Of a DNA stretch of 64,000 nt, positions 34,688 to 43,553 are shown piece by piece. The position numbers were made by a program, and so were the translations under genes. The notes under the pieces were generated by a model. It was not told where the DNA came from and ran no database searches. It saw only the letters and a program-made list of their open reading frames with translations. The stretch's first letter is position 1. Each line of letters begins with the position of its first letter. Source of the stretch: Leisingera sp. M658 (GTDB lineage: Bacteria; Pseudomonadota; Alphaproteobacteria; Rhodobacterales; Rhodobacteraceae); contig NZ_CP083546.1 in assembly GCF_025144145.1 (NCBI RefSeq), positions 753,501-817,500 on the forward strand. The letters are read 5' to 3'.

Positions 34688-35302
34688 ATGGCCCGTTTGC
34701 AGGCAGAAGCCCCGTTCCTTCACCCGGAATGCCAGATCGCAGACAGCCGGTTCGGGCGCTATGTGGAGATCGGCGCCGGCAGCCGGGTCGCGAATTCAGC
34801 GGTTGGCGATTACAGCTATTGCGACCGTATCTGTGATATCGCCAATGCAGAGATCGGCAAGTTTGCCAATATCGCCAGTCTTGTACGGATCGGCGCGACC
34901 GATCATCCGATGGAAAAAGCCTCGCTGCATCACTTCCATTACCGGTCCGGCGACTATTGGAACGATGCGGATCATGATGCAGAGTGGTTCTCCCGCCGCG
35001 CCGGGCGCACGGCCTTTATCGGCCATGACACTTGGATCGGCCATGCCGCAATTATCAAACCGGAGGTGACCATCGGCCATGGTGCGGTTGTGGCCTCGGG
35101 CGCTGTTGTGACCAAGGATGTGGCGCCTTATACGATTGTCGGCGGCAACACCGCGAAAGTGATCCGCCGCCGCTATACCGAAGCTGTCGCCGGGCAGATG
35201 ATGGATCTGGCCTGGTGGGACTGGGACCACGAAGCCCTGCGCGTTGCACTGCCGGATTTTCGAACATTGCGGGCGGAGGCGTTTCTGGAGAAATATGCCT
35301 GA
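34688..35302 (+). CDS. phosphonate-associated hexapeptide-repeat acetyltransferase
   Basis: A 204-residue left-handed beta-helix transferase: hexapeptide repeats run from about residue 15 ([21 protein letters not shown]) to about 150 ([44 protein letters not shown]), with a helical tail. It matches the phosphonate-linked transferase group often encoded with phn genes (related to chloramphenicol acetyltransferase-like XAT proteins). It starts 25 bp after phnE with GAGGAAAG ahead. It may N-acetylate aminoalkylphosphonates, as PhnO does; this is inferred. C-P lyase genes are not in the window. Confidence 0.86.
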   Translation: MARLQAEAPFLHPECQIADSRFGRYVEIGAGSRVANSAVGDYSYCDRICDIANAEIGKFANIASLVRIGATDHPMEKASLHHFHYRSGDYWNDADHDAEWFSRRAGRTAFIGHDTWIGHAAIIKPEVTIGHGAVVASGAVVTKDVAPYTIVGGNTAKVIRRRYTEAVAGQMMDLAWWDWDHEALRVALPDFRTLRAEAFLEKYA

Positions 35303-35523
35303 TCCAGCGGGCGGGAGGCTCCCGCCTGTTCCTGCGCATTCATAGAATGCGCCTCACAGTTGGGCGTGGCGCCGCTGCGCGGCGAAAGGCCTGCCGAGAC
35401 GCGCCTGATGAGCAAGCCTGCCCTTCAAACGCCTTGTTCATTGTGCTGCCTGTCATCCCCGCCTCAAGGGTAAACGGCGCAGCGGGCCGCCGCTTTGCGG
35501 CCCTTGACCCACGGGCGGCAGGT
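35303..35523. repeat. Non-coding gap with palindromic repeats (copy R5)
   Basis: The gap between the convergent acetyltransferase and mrp genes contains TTGGGC followed by a GGCGCC/GGCG palindrome (35360-35385; the GGCCCAAC tag in reverse order) and a stem GGGCCGC-cgcttt-GCGGCCC (35484-35503). It likely terminates transcription from both sides. I see no gene. Confidence 0.6.
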
Positions 35524-36624
35524 TTATGCGGCGCCTGCGTCCACCAGCTGGGTGGCGATATCAAGGAACACTTTGGCCTGGGCGCTGCCGGGCTGCGCTG
35601 CCACAATCGGCGTGCCGTTGTCGCCGGCCAGGCGCACGTCCAAGTGCAGCGGCACCTCGCCCAGCAGCGGCACGCCCAGCTTCTTCGCCTCCTGCGCCAC
35701 GCCGCCATGGCCGAAGACATGTTCTTCGTGGCCGCAATTCGAGCAGATGTGGGTCGACATGTTCTCGATCATTCCCAGCACCGGCACGTTCATCTTGCGG
35801 AACATATCGATGCCCTTGCGGGCGTCGATCAATGCAACGTCCTGCGGGGTGGAGACCACAATAGAGCCGTCTACATGGGTCTTTTGCGCCAGCGTCATCT
35901 GCACATCGCCAGTGCCGGGCGGCAGATCGACGATCAGCACGTCCAGCTCACCCCATTGCACTTGCAGCAGCATCTGCTGCAGCGCGCCCATCAGCATCGG
36001 GCCGCGCCAGATCACCGCCTGGTCTTCGCCAGTCATCAGACCCATCGACATCATGGTGACGCCATGGTTGCGTAAGGGAAGGATGGTCTTGCCGTCAGGG
36101 CTGGCAGGCCGGCCGCTGACACCCAGCATCTTGGGTTGCGACGGGCCGTAAACATCGGCGTCCAGCAGCCCCACCTTGCGCCCCTGCATTGCCAGGGCGC
36201 AGGCAATATTGGCCGAGACTGTGGATTTGCCGACCCCGCCCTTGCCGGAGGCAACCGCAAGAATCCGCGCCACACCCGGAACCTTCTGCGGCGCTGCCTG
36301 CTGTTGCGCCTGGGCGGGCTGCTTGGGCTTCAGATCCGGCGGCGCCTTTTGCGAATGGGCGGTCAGCATGGCCGAGACCTTTGCTACCCCCGGCAGTTCG
36401 GCCACCACTGCATCAGCTTTGTCGCGGACCGAGCCGTAAGCCTCGGACTTGCCTGGGTCGATTTCCAGCACAAAGCGGACGGTGCTGCCCTCGACGGTCA
36501 CTGCGCGGGCGATGCCTGCGCTGACGATATCACTGCCGCTGACGGGGTCGGCGACGGATTTGAGCGCCTCAAGGACGGTTTCACGGGAGATGGTCACGCC
36601 GGTCTTGCTCCTGTAGCTGGTCAT
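35524..36624 (-). CDS. apbC: Mrp/ApbC family Fe-S cluster carrier ATPase
   Basis: A 366-residue P-loop protein. N-terminal MIP18/DUF59 domain (about 5-90), a low-complexity Q/A/P linker (about 95-115), then the NTPase domain with deviant Walker A VASGKGGVGKSTVSANIA and the CxxC pair in THICSNCGHEEHVFGHGG that holds a bridging Fe-S cluster. It moves Fe-S clusters to target enzymes in the cytoplasm. Length and order match alphaproteobacterial Mrp proteins. Confidence 0.94.
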   Translation of the reverse strand: MTSYRSKTGVTISRETVLEALKSVADPVSGSDIVSAGIARAVTVEGSTVRFVLEIDPGKSEAYGSVRDKADAVVAELPGVAKVSAMLTAHSQKAPPDLKPKQPAQAQQQAAPQKVPGVARILAVASGKGGVGKSTVSANIACALAMQGRKVGLLDADVYGPSQPKMLGVSGRPASPDGKTILPLRNHGVTMMSMGLMTGEDQAVIWRGPMLMGALQQMLLQVQWGELDVLIVDLPPGTGDVQMTLAQKTHVDGSIVVSTPQDVALIDARKGIDMFRKMNVPVLGMIENMSTHICSNCGHEEHVFGHGGVAQEAKKLGVPLLGEVPLHLDVRLAGDNGTPIVAAQPGSAQAKVFLDIATQLVDAGAA

Positions 36625-36875
36625 GCCTTGCGCCTGTTCTGGCGCAATTCAGCGCGGTATGCCAGCGGTTCGCTGCCCGGAGTTTGATTTGGCGCATCCT
36701 GGAGTCAGCTTATGTGCCAGCTGGCCTTGTCCATCGGGCGGCACGCAGGGGTAGCGGCAGAACGCAACAGCGCCGCGCGTCAGCGCGGCGCCAGGCCCAA
36801 CGGGAGGAAGGCACCGGCAGGTGCCGGACGACGGGCGGGAGGCTCCCGTCAACAGGCGCCTGCCTATTGCCCCTG
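36625..36875. repeat. Non-coding gap with palindromic repeat (copy R6)
   Basis: This 251-bp gap holds the clearest copy of the repeat: GCGCCGCGC-gtca-GCGCGGCGC (36770-36791), the tag GGCCCAAC (36794-36801), then GGCACC-ggca-GGTGCC (36810-36825) and an ACGGG/CCCGT stem (36830-36849). It follows the gap stop. The left part should hold the mrp promoter, but no clear boxes were found. Confidence 0.65.
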
Positions 36876-37904
36876 TCAGCTGGCCAGTGCGACCTCGGCG
36901 GACCTCATCACTTCGCCAATGCGGCGGCCGGTGTCCACCATACGGTTGGAGAACCCCCATTCGTTGTCGTACCAGCTGACCACCCGCACCAGACCCTCGG
37001 CGGTGACAGCCGTCTGTGCCGCAGCAAAGCAGCTGGAATGCGGATCGTGGTTGAAATCGACAGAGACCAACGGGTCTTCTTCATACGATAGAATGCCCGC
37101 CAGTCCGCTCTCTGCTGCCGTCTTCACTGCGGCATTGACGGCTTCCACGGTGGCGGTGCGTTCCGGCACAAAGCTGAGGTCCACCACAGACACATTCGCG
37201 GTGGGCACCCGGATTGCCGAGCCTTCCAACCGTCCCTTCAGATGCGGCAGCACCTCGGAGATCGCCCGGGCCGCTCCGGTGGAGGTGGGGATCATCGACA
37301 GCGAGGCCGCGCGGGCGCGGTAGAGATCCGAGTGGCTGGTGTCATGGGTCGGCTGGTCGCCGGTATAGGCGTGGATCGTGGTCATGTAGCCGGTCTTGAT
37401 GCCAAATGCGCCGTCCAGCACTTGCGCCAGCGGTGCCAGGCAATTGGTGGTGCAGGAGGCGTTGGAGACGATCACGTCGTCCGCCGTCAGATCCATGTGG
37501 TTGACGCCGTAGACCACGGTGCGGTCGGCATCCTTGCCGGGGGCGGAGATCAGCACCCGCTTGGAGCCGTTTTTCAGGTGCCGCGCGGCGTCATCGCGGG
37601 CGGTGAACAGCCCGGTGCATTCATAGGCGATATCGACATCCTGCCAAGGCAGCTCTTCCGGATTGCGGATCGCGCTCAGCCGGATGCTGTGGCGGCCCAC
37701 CCGGATCAGGTCATCGGCGAGAAACACCGGCGTCTTCAGGCGGCCGTGCACGCTGTCGTATTTCAGCAGATGCACCAGCGTCTCGGGGGGCGACAGGTCG
37801 TTGATGGCAACAACTTCGATGTCTTGTTGGCCGCTTTCCAGAAGCGCGCGCAGCACCCCGCGGCCAATCCGTCCAAATCCGTTGATTGCGATTTTCAGTG
37901 TCAT
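36876..37904 (-). CDS. gap: glyceraldehyde-3-phosphate dehydrogenase, type I
   Basis: A 342-residue GAPDH: NAD-binding INGFGRIGRGVLRALLE, catalytic Cys in SNASCTTNCLAPLAQVLD, and HAYTGDQPTHDTSHSDLYRARAASLSMIPTSTGAARAI plus WYDNEWGFSNRMVDT. It oxidises glyceraldehyde 3-phosphate with NAD(P)+ and phosphate. The segment after the Cys differs from the common glycolytic QRLVDG pattern, so an alternative or sugar-induced isoform is possible. It is divergent from a LacI regulator with operator-like repeats in the spacer. Confidence 0.9.
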   Translation of the reverse strand: MTLKIAINGFGRIGRGVLRALLESGQQDIEVVAINDLSPPETLVHLLKYDSVHGRLKTPVFLADDLIRVGRHSIRLSAIRNPEELPWQDVDIAYECTGLFTARDDAARHLKNGSKRVLISAPGKDADRTVVYGVNHMDLTADDVIVSNASCTTNCLAPLAQVLDGAFGIKTGYMTTIHAYTGDQPTHDTSHSDLYRARAASLSMIPTSTGAARAISEVLPHLKGRLEGSAIRVPTANVSVVDLSFVPERTATVEAVNAAVKTAAESGLAGILSYEEDPLVSVDFNHDPHSSCFAAAQTAVTAEGLVRVVSWYDNEWGFSNRMVDTGRRIGEVMRSAEVALAS

Positions 37905-37943
37905 GCCTCACCTCTGGCTGTTGGACCGGCATGGAGCCGGTAG

Positions 37944-37978
37944 CGATAACGGTTGCGATACCGATAACGATAACGGTT
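37944..37978. promoter_or_regulatory. Candidate LacI-family operator between gap and the lacI gene
   Basis: ACCGATAACGATAACGGT (37960-37977) is a near-palindrome centred on CG, symmetric at 14 of 18 positions, the form bound by LacI-family proteins. CGATAACGGTT also occurs twice as a direct repeat (37944-37954 and 37968-37978). The sites lie 40-75 bp before the gap start and 70-105 bp before the lacI start. Confidence 0.6.
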
Positions 37979-38047
37979 CTGGAAATCAACCCCCGTGCCG
38001 GCAGACCAGCCCTTGCGGCTGTCGGCAAAGTGCTTGACCATGGGCAG

Positions 38048-39052
38048 ATGACCAAAAAACTGCTGCTGAAAGACGTGGCCCATCTGGCCGGCGTTAGCGA
38101 GATGACCGCCTCCCGTGCCCTGCGCGGTGCCCCGGATGTGTCCGCTAAAACCAAAGCCAAGGTTGAAGAAATTGCCCGCAGCCACGGTTATGTGCCCAAT
38201 CGGATTGCAGGCTCGCTGTCCTCGCAATCGGTCAATCTGGTGGCGGTGGTTGTGCCGTCGCTGAACAGCTTTGTGTTCCCCGAGGTGCTCTCGGGCATTT
38301 CCGCCGTGCTCAAAGACAGCCAGCTGAAGCCAGTGGTCGGGGTGTCGGGGTATGATCTTGAGGAAGAAGAAGGCGTTATCCGCGAGATGCTCAGCTGGCG
38401 CCCGTCCGGCCTGATTGTCGCGGGGCTGGAGCATACTGAAACAACACGACGGATGCTGCAGCAGGCCGACTGTCCGGTAGTCGAGGTGATGGATGTGGAC
38501 GGCGATCCGGTCCGCCACTGTGTTGGCATTTCGCATCTGCAGGCAGGCCGCGACATGGCAGAGCAGATTCTGGCCTGCGGTTACCGCAAGATCGGCTTTA
38601 TCGGTACCAAAATGCCGCAGGACTTCCGCGCCCGGAAACGGTTTGACGGCTTCACCGACGGTTTGGCCGCACAGGGTGTCGCCCTAGGTGATATTGAGCA
38701 TTATGCCGGCGAAAGCGCGATCCAGACCGGCCGCCAACTGACCGCGCAGATGCTGGCGCGCAACCCGGATCTTGATTGCATCTATTATTCCAGTGACGTG
38801 ATGAGTGTTGGCGGCTTGATGCATTGCCTGGCCGCAGGCCTGTCGGTGCCGGGCGATATCGCGCTGGCCGGCTTCAACAATCTGCAGATCCTGCAGGGCA
38901 TGCCGCAACAGCTGGCCACAACGGACGCCTGCCGCCGTGAGATTGGCGAGCGTGCCGCGCGGGTCATCCTGCAATCGCGCGAGGCTGGCGGTACGGACGG
39001 TCTGGTTTTTGACCGGCTGTGCCCCGCGATCAGCCTTGGGGAGACGCTCTGA
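38048..39052 (+). CDS. LacI family transcriptional regulator (gluconate GntR-like)
   Basis: A 334-residue regulator. HTH: LLLKDVAHLAGVSEMTASRALRGAPDVSAKTKAKV with hinge YVPNRIAGSLSSQ; the rest is a periplasmic-binding-like effector domain (VAVVVPSLNSFVFPEVLSGI to GEL-type end). The start at 38048 is set by the HTH; earlier in-frame codons overlap the operator region. It resembles the GntR branch that senses gluconate, and the divergent gap gene would fit control of Entner-Doudoroff/lower glycolytic flux. The ligand is inferred. Confidence 0.88.
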   Translation: MTKKLLLKDVAHLAGVSEMTASRALRGAPDVSAKTKAKVEEIARSHGYVPNRIAGSLSSQSVNLVAVVVPSLNSFVFPEVLSGISAVLKDSQLKPVVGVSGYDLEEEEGVIREMLSWRPSGLIVAGLEHTETTRRMLQQADCPVVEVMDVDGDPVRHCVGISHLQAGRDMAEQILACGYRKIGFIGTKMPQDFRARKRFDGFTDGLAAQGVALGDIEHYAGESAIQTGRQLTAQMLARNPDLDCIYYSSDVMSVGGLMHCLAAGLSVPGDIALAGFNNLQILQGMPQQLATTDACRREIGERAARVILQSREAGGTDGLVFDRLCPAISLGETL

Positions 39053-39199
39053 CAGCCTCCCGGCGGCTGAAAACGGCGGCGTTTCCGCGATCCGGGGCAG
39101 GGCAGGGATGATTTTGGCGCTTTCCTGTGGCTTTGCGTCCCGCCATGGGGCAGCCTGTAGGCAGCCAGTTCAGTCCAGCCAACCGGAGAAGGAGCCCAG

Positions 39200-39415
39200 A
39201 TGCCCCAGTACAACGACATGTTCGAACTGTCCGTTACGGATATGGAGCTGATAGAGACCGCCCTGCAAACCACAAGGGACACTCTGTCAGAGGCCCAACC
39301 GGCAACGGGCAGCAGCGAGGACGAAACGCTGCGCCGCGTGCACGAGCTTTTGGGCCGGCTGCACAATCAGAAAATCTTCTACTACCCCAAAGACAAGGTC
39401 TACGTCAGCGGCTGA
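39200..39415 (+). CDS. small conserved-looking protein of unknown function
   Basis: A 71-residue acidic protein with good coding signs: GGAGAAGGAGCC lies six bases ahead of the ATG and third-position GC is high. It has two helical stretches (MELIETALQTTRDTLSEA and DETLRRVHELLGRLHNQKI) and ends FYYPKDKVYVSG. No signal peptide, membrane segment or known motif. I do not recognise a family; similar short proteins appear in Rhodobacterales genomes to my knowledge. Ends before a bidirectional terminator. Confidence 0.7.
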   Translation: MPQYNDMFELSVTDMELIETALQTTRDTLSEAQPATGSSEDETLRRVHELLGRLHNQKIFYYPKDKVYVSG

Positions 39416-39433
39416 CGCTGTAGCGGGATGAAA

Positions 39434-39462
39434 CAGCGCTCCCCGCCGGGCGGAGAGCGCTG
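39434..39462. terminator. Bidirectional terminator hairpin
   Basis: CAGCGCTC (39434-39441) pairs with GAGCGCTG (39455-39462), with further pairing of CCCGCC/GGGCGG inside. It lies between the convergent small-protein gene and the alcohol dehydrogenase gene. Confidence 0.65.
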
Positions 39463-39484
39463 AAACCTGGCAAAGAGCCGTTGT

Positions 39485-40630
39485 TTACAAGGCGGCCTTG
39501 AACAGCTGGGTGAGGTTTTCCTCAGTAAGCTCAATCGGGTTGCCGCCGCAGCTGGGGTCGATGATCGCGCCTTTGACCAGATCGGGGATGGCCGCTTCGG
39601 TGACGCCCAGATCTGCCAGCTTGCAAGGGATCCCGAGGCTGTCGTTCAGTTCCTGCACAAACGTGCGGAAGCCGTCAAAACCGCCGTCGATGCCGAGGTA
39701 GGCCGACGCCATGGTGAACCGGTCCGCGATTGCAGGCGCGTTGAACTCCAGCACCGCAGGCATGCAGACCGCGTTGGTGGTGCCGTGGTGGGTGTTGAAG
39801 TGCGCTCCGATCGGGTGGCTCATGGCGTGAATGGCGCCAAGCCCCTTCATGAAGGCCGTGGCCCCCATCGCCGCGGCAGACATCATCTGGGCGCGGGCCT
39901 CAATATCGGTGCCGTCGGCGTAGGCGCGCGGCAGGTAGTCCTTGACCAGCCGCATGCCTTCCAGCGCGATGCCTTGGGACATCGGGTGGTAATGCGGGCT
40001 GCTGAACGCTTCGACGCAATGGGCAAAGGCATCCAGCCCGGTGCCTGCGGTGATGAACTTGGGCATGCCCACCGTCAGCTCGGGATCGCAGATCACAACT
40101 GCGGGCAGCACCTTGGGGTGGAAGATGATCTTCTTCTGGTGGCTGACACTGTCGGTGATCACGGACGCGCGGCCCACCTCGGATCCCGTGCCTGCGGTGG
40201 TCGGCACCGCGATGATCGGCGCGATGGCATCGGCATCGGCGCGGGTCCACCAGTCGCCGATATCCTCAAAATCCCACACAGGTCGGGTCTGGCCGGCCAT
40301 AAAGGCAACCATCTTGCCCAAGTCCAGCCCGGAGCCGCCGCCAAATGCGATCACGCCGTCATGACCGCCCGCCTTATAGGCTTCGACACCGGCTTCCAGA
40401 TTCTTCTCATTCGGGTTCGGATCAACCTCCGAGAACATGCCGCGGCCCAAGCCTGCGGCCTCCATGATGTCCAGGGTGGCTTGGGTGACAGGCAGATCGG
40501 CCAGCCCCTTGTCGGTGACCAGCAAGGGTTTGGTGATGCCGGCAGCGGCGCAGGCGTCACCCAGTTCGTTGATCCGGCCGGCGCCGAATTTGATTGCGGT
40601 CGGGTAGGACCAGTTTCCGTTAAGGCTCAT
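39485..40630 (-). CDS. iron-containing (group III) alcohol dehydrogenase
   Basis: A 381-residue Fe-ADH. NAD site VIAFGGGSGLDLGK; metal-binding residues in GTGLDAFAHCVEAFSS and GLGAIHAMSHPIGAHFNTHHGTTNA. It oxidises a primary alcohol to the aldehyde. It ends an operon-like run with an aldehyde dehydrogenase 64 bp upstream and a gamma-glutamyl ligase-like gene before that, so its substrate may be a gamma-glutamylated amino alcohol. Function beyond class is inferred. Confidence 0.92.
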   Translation of the reverse strand: MSLNGNWSYPTAIKFGAGRINELGDACAAAGITKPLLVTDKGLADLPVTQATLDIMEAAGLGRGMFSEVDPNPNEKNLEAGVEAYKAGGHDGVIAFGGGSGLDLGKMVAFMAGQTRPVWDFEDIGDWWTRADADAIAPIIAVPTTAGTGSEVGRASVITDSVSHQKKIIFHPKVLPAVVICDPELTVGMPKFITAGTGLDAFAHCVEAFSSPHYHPMSQGIALEGMRLVKDYLPRAYADGTDIEARAQMMSAAAMGATAFMKGLGAIHAMSHPIGAHFNTHHGTTNAVCMPAVLEFNAPAIADRFTMASAYLGIDGGFDGFRTFVQELNDSLGIPCKLADLGVTEAAIPDLVKGAIIDPSCGGNPIELTEENLTQLFKAAL

Positions 40631-40694
40631 ATCGTGTTCCTTTAATGCAATGGCCCGCCCCGCGGAGGAGACGCCAGGGTGGGCAGGGCCGCCC

Positions 40695-42077
40695 TTAGCC
40701 GGTTACCTTTTTCAGGTGGTAAGACTTCGGGCGGGTCAGATTGTGATAGCCGATGACCGACAGCCCGCCGCCGCGGCCGGTGTCCTTGCAACCGGTCCAG
40801 CACAGGCCCGGATCCAGGTAATCGGCGCGGTTCATGAACACGGTGCCAGTCTCGATCCGGTCGCCGACCGCTTGTGCCCGCTCCAGATCACGGGTCCAGA
40901 GCGAGGCGGTGAGACCGAAGTTGCTGTCGTTCATCAGCGCAATGGCTTCGTCGTCCGACTGCACCTTCATGATGCCGACGACGGGGCCAAAGCTTTCCTC
41001 GCGCATCACCCGCATACCGTGGGTCACACCGGTCAGGATCTGCGGCGTCAGGTAGGCGCCGCCGTCATCCTCCGGCAGGGTTTCGATATGGGCCACCGCA
41101 CCTGCCTCCACGGCCTCGGCGATCTGGCTGCGTACCTCACCAGCAAAGCGCACATTGGCCATTGGCCCGATGGTGGTCTCCGCCTCCAGCGGATTGCCCA
41201 GCTTGTAGCCTTTGACGATGGCAACCGCCTTCTCCAGGAAGGCATCAAAAAGGCTTTCATGCACATAGATCCGCTCGATGCCGCAGCAGCACTGGCCGGA
41301 GTTGAACATGGCGCCGTCGATCAGTGTGTCCACCGCCGCATCCAGATCGGCGTCTTCCATCACATAGCCCGGATCCTTGCCGCCCAGCTCGGTGCCGACG
41401 CCCACAAAGGTGCCTGCCGCCGCACGTTCCATCGCCTGGCCGCCGCCCACCGAGCCGGTGAAGTTCACGAAGTTGAACGCCTTCTCCGCAATCAGCGCCG
41501 AAGTGGTGTCATGGTCCAAAAAGACATTCTGGAACACATCCGCAGGCACACCCGCCGAAGCAAAAGCCTGCGCCATGCGCTCGCCTGCCAGCAGCGTCTG
41601 GGTGGCGTGCTTCAGCACTACCGCGTTGCCTGCGATCAGGGCAGGGGCCACAGTGTTGATTGCGGTCATATAGGGGTAATTCCAGGGCGCCACGACAAGC
41701 ACGACCCCATGCGGAACACGCTTGATATAGCGTTTGAAGCTGGCGTCCTCGCCAACCTCTATATCAGCCAGCGATTCCACAGCGATCTTCGCCATATGCG
41801 AGGCACGTTCATTAAAGCCGCCGAACTCGCCGCCATAACGCACCGGGCGGCCCATCATATGGGCCAGTTCCGGCACAATTTCATCGTTCATCGCGCCAAC
41901 GGCGGCCACACCCGCCATCACCAGGCCGATCCTCTCCTGCAGGGAGCGTGCGGCCCAGGCGGTTTGGGCTGCGCGGGCGCGCGCCGCCGCGTCAAAAGCC
42001 GCCTCGCGCGATAGGGTTTCGCGTTCGGCAAAAACCGATCCGTCGATCGGCGAGATGCACTTCAGTGTCTGGCCCAT
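40695..42077 (-). CDS. NAD(P)+-dependent aldehyde dehydrogenase
   Basis: A 460-residue aldehyde dehydrogenase: VVAPWNYPYMTAINTVAPALIAGN, Glu in TELGGKDPGYVMEDADL, nucleophile in NSGQCCCGIERIYVHES, and ESFGPVVGIMKV. The active-site stretch has three Cys in a row, as in several succinate-semialdehyde-type relatives. It lies between the glutamine synthetase-like gene and the Fe-ADH gene and would oxidise the aldehyde made by that ADH to the acid. The N-terminus (KCISPIDGSVFAERETL) lacks the first strand of longer family members. Confidence 0.9.
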   Translation of the reverse strand: MGQTLKCISPIDGSVFAERETLSREAAFDAAARARAAQTAWAARSLQERIGLVMAGVAAVGAMNDEIVPELAHMMGRPVRYGGEFGGFNERASHMAKIAVESLADIEVGEDASFKRYIKRVPHGVVLVVAPWNYPYMTAINTVAPALIAGNAVVLKHATQTLLAGERMAQAFASAGVPADVFQNVFLDHDTTSALIAEKAFNFVNFTGSVGGGQAMERAAAGTFVGVGTELGGKDPGYVMEDADLDAAVDTLIDGAMFNSGQCCCGIERIYVHESLFDAFLEKAVAIVKGYKLGNPLEAETTIGPMANVRFAGEVRSQIAEAVEAGAVAHIETLPEDDGGAYLTPQILTGVTHGMRVMREESFGPVVGIMKVQSDDEAIALMNDSNFGLTASLWTRDLERAQAVGDRIETGTVFMNRADYLDPGLCWTGCKDTGRGGGLSVIGYHNLTRPKSYHLKKVTG

Positions 42078-42113
42078 GCCATCAACTCCATTCCAAGGGG
42101 CACTGCCGCCCCT

Positions 42114-42170
42114 GCTTCTTTCTGGTCAAAAATACCTCGGGGGTCAGGGGGCTGGCCCCCGGTCCGCCGG
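42114..42170. repeat. Dispersed intergenic repeat with GTATTTTTG tag (copy D)
   Basis: Read on the minus strand, after the glutamine synthetase stop comes a GC stem (GGGGGCCAGCCCCC) then CCCCGAGGTATTTTTGACCAGAAAGAAG. The tail matches copy B at 15184-15205 nearly base for base. It may dampen transcription into the aldehyde dehydrogenase gene. Confidence 0.6.
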
Positions 42171-42177
42171 GGCCGGA

Positions 42178-43530
42178 TCACGCCCGCTCGAAGCCGCGCG
42201 CGATCTCGTAGTCGGTAACCACGCGGTCAAACTCCTCGATCTCCACCTCGGCGGCGCGTACATAATGATCGACCACATCGTCGCCAAGGGCGGAACGCAG
42301 CATCGCCGAGCCTTTCAGCGCCGCCGTGGCATCGCGCAGTGTGCCCGGGATCATGCCCGTGTCACCCTGGTAGACATCGCCTTTTGACGGGGGCTGCAGC
42401 TCCAGCCCTTCTTCGATCCCGGCAATGCCCGCCGCCAGCATGCCCGCCATCGCCAGATAGGGGTTCATGTCAGAGCCCGGAATGCGGCACTCCACCCGGA
42501 TCGCCTTGGTCCCGTCGCCGCACAGGCGGTAGCCGGCGGTGCGGTTGTCCACCGACCAGATGATCCTTGTCGGTGCAAAGGTGCCCTTCATGAAGCGTTT
42601 GTAGCTGTTGATATAGGGCGCCATGAAGGCAGTGTAATCGGGCGCGTATTTCAGCAGGCCACCCATGTAGGCCTTCATCAGCGGCGACATGCCCAGATCA
42701 TCCGACGGATCATGAAACGCGGGCTTGCCGTCCTGCCATAGCGACTGATGCACATGGCTGGAAGAGCCGACCTTATCGTGGCTCCATTTCGGCAGGAAGG
42801 TCACCGCATGGCCCTGCTGGTGGGCGATTTCCTTCACCGCGTGCTTGGCGATCGTGTGGTATTCTGCAGTGTCCATCGCCGCGGCGTATTTGATGTTGAG
42901 CTCTTCCTGGCCGGTCTCCGCCTCACCCTTGGAGTTCTCAATCGGCAAGCCCGCGTCCCACAGGTGGTTGCGGATCGGACGCATCACATGCTCTTCACGG
43001 GTGGTCTGCAGGATGTTGTAATCCTCGTTGTAGCCCGAGATCGGCGCCAGGTCGCGGAAACCGGACTTGCGGATCTCGTCAAAGCTCTTTTCGAACAGGA
43101 AAAACTCCAGCTCGGTGGCGCACATGGCGTCATAGCCCATCGCCTTAAGCCGGTTTACCTGGCGTTTCAGGATCGCGCGGGGAGAGTGTGAAACCTCTTC
43201 ATGCGTGTGGTGATCCAGCACATCGCACAGCACCATCACCGTGCCCTCCAGCCACGGCACCGGGCGCAGGGTCGCCAGGTCCGGCTTCATCACATAGTCG
43301 CCATAGCCGTTTTCCCAGCTGGTCGAGGCATAGCCGTCCGGCGTCGCCATCTCCAGGTCCGTCGCCAGCAAGTAGTTGCAGCAATGGGTCTCTTCCCAGG
43401 CTCCGGCAACAAAATGCTTGGCGTGGAAGCGTTTGCCCATCAGCCGCCCTTGCATGTCAACCAGACACACCAGAACCGTGTCGACCAGGCCCGAAGAAAC
43501 CTGGGATTTCAAATCATCGAAGGAGAGCAT
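42178..43530 (-). CDS. glutamine synthetase family protein (gamma-glutamyl ligase-like)
   Basis: A 450-residue GS-fold ligase: ATELEFFLFEKSFDE, KGEAETGQEELNI, VGSSSHVHQSLW, INSYKRFMKGTFAPTRIIWSVDNRTAGYR and RVECRIPGSDMNPYLAMA. The ATG at 43530 has AAGGG eight bases ahead; 43557 is less likely. It is of the GlnT/PuuA-like branch that joins glutamate to amines or amino alcohols rather than to ammonia. Its neighbours (TRAP importer, Fe-ADH, ALDH, amidohydrolase) suggest an imported amino alcohol as substrate. Two strong hairpins separate it from dctP. Confidence 0.88.
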   Translation of the reverse strand: MLSFDDLKSQVSSGLVDTVLVCLVDMQGRLMGKRFHAKHFVAGAWEETHCCNYLLATDLEMATPDGYASTSWENGYGDYVMKPDLATLRPVPWLEGTVMVLCDVLDHHTHEEVSHSPRAILKRQVNRLKAMGYDAMCATELEFFLFEKSFDEIRKSGFRDLAPISGYNEDYNILQTTREEHVMRPIRNHLWDAGLPIENSKGEAETGQEELNIKYAAAMDTAEYHTIAKHAVKEIAHQQGHAVTFLPKWSHDKVGSSSHVHQSLWQDGKPAFHDPSDDLGMSPLMKAYMGGLLKYAPDYTAFMAPYINSYKRFMKGTFAPTRIIWSVDNRTAGYRLCGDGTKAIRVECRIPGSDMNPYLAMAGMLAAGIAGIEEGLELQPPSKGDVYQGDTGMIPGTLRDATAALKGSAMLRSALGDDVVDHYVRAAEVEIEEFDRVVTDYEIARGFERA

Positions 43531-43553
43531 GAGCAGCCCTTTGCGTGCTTGGG

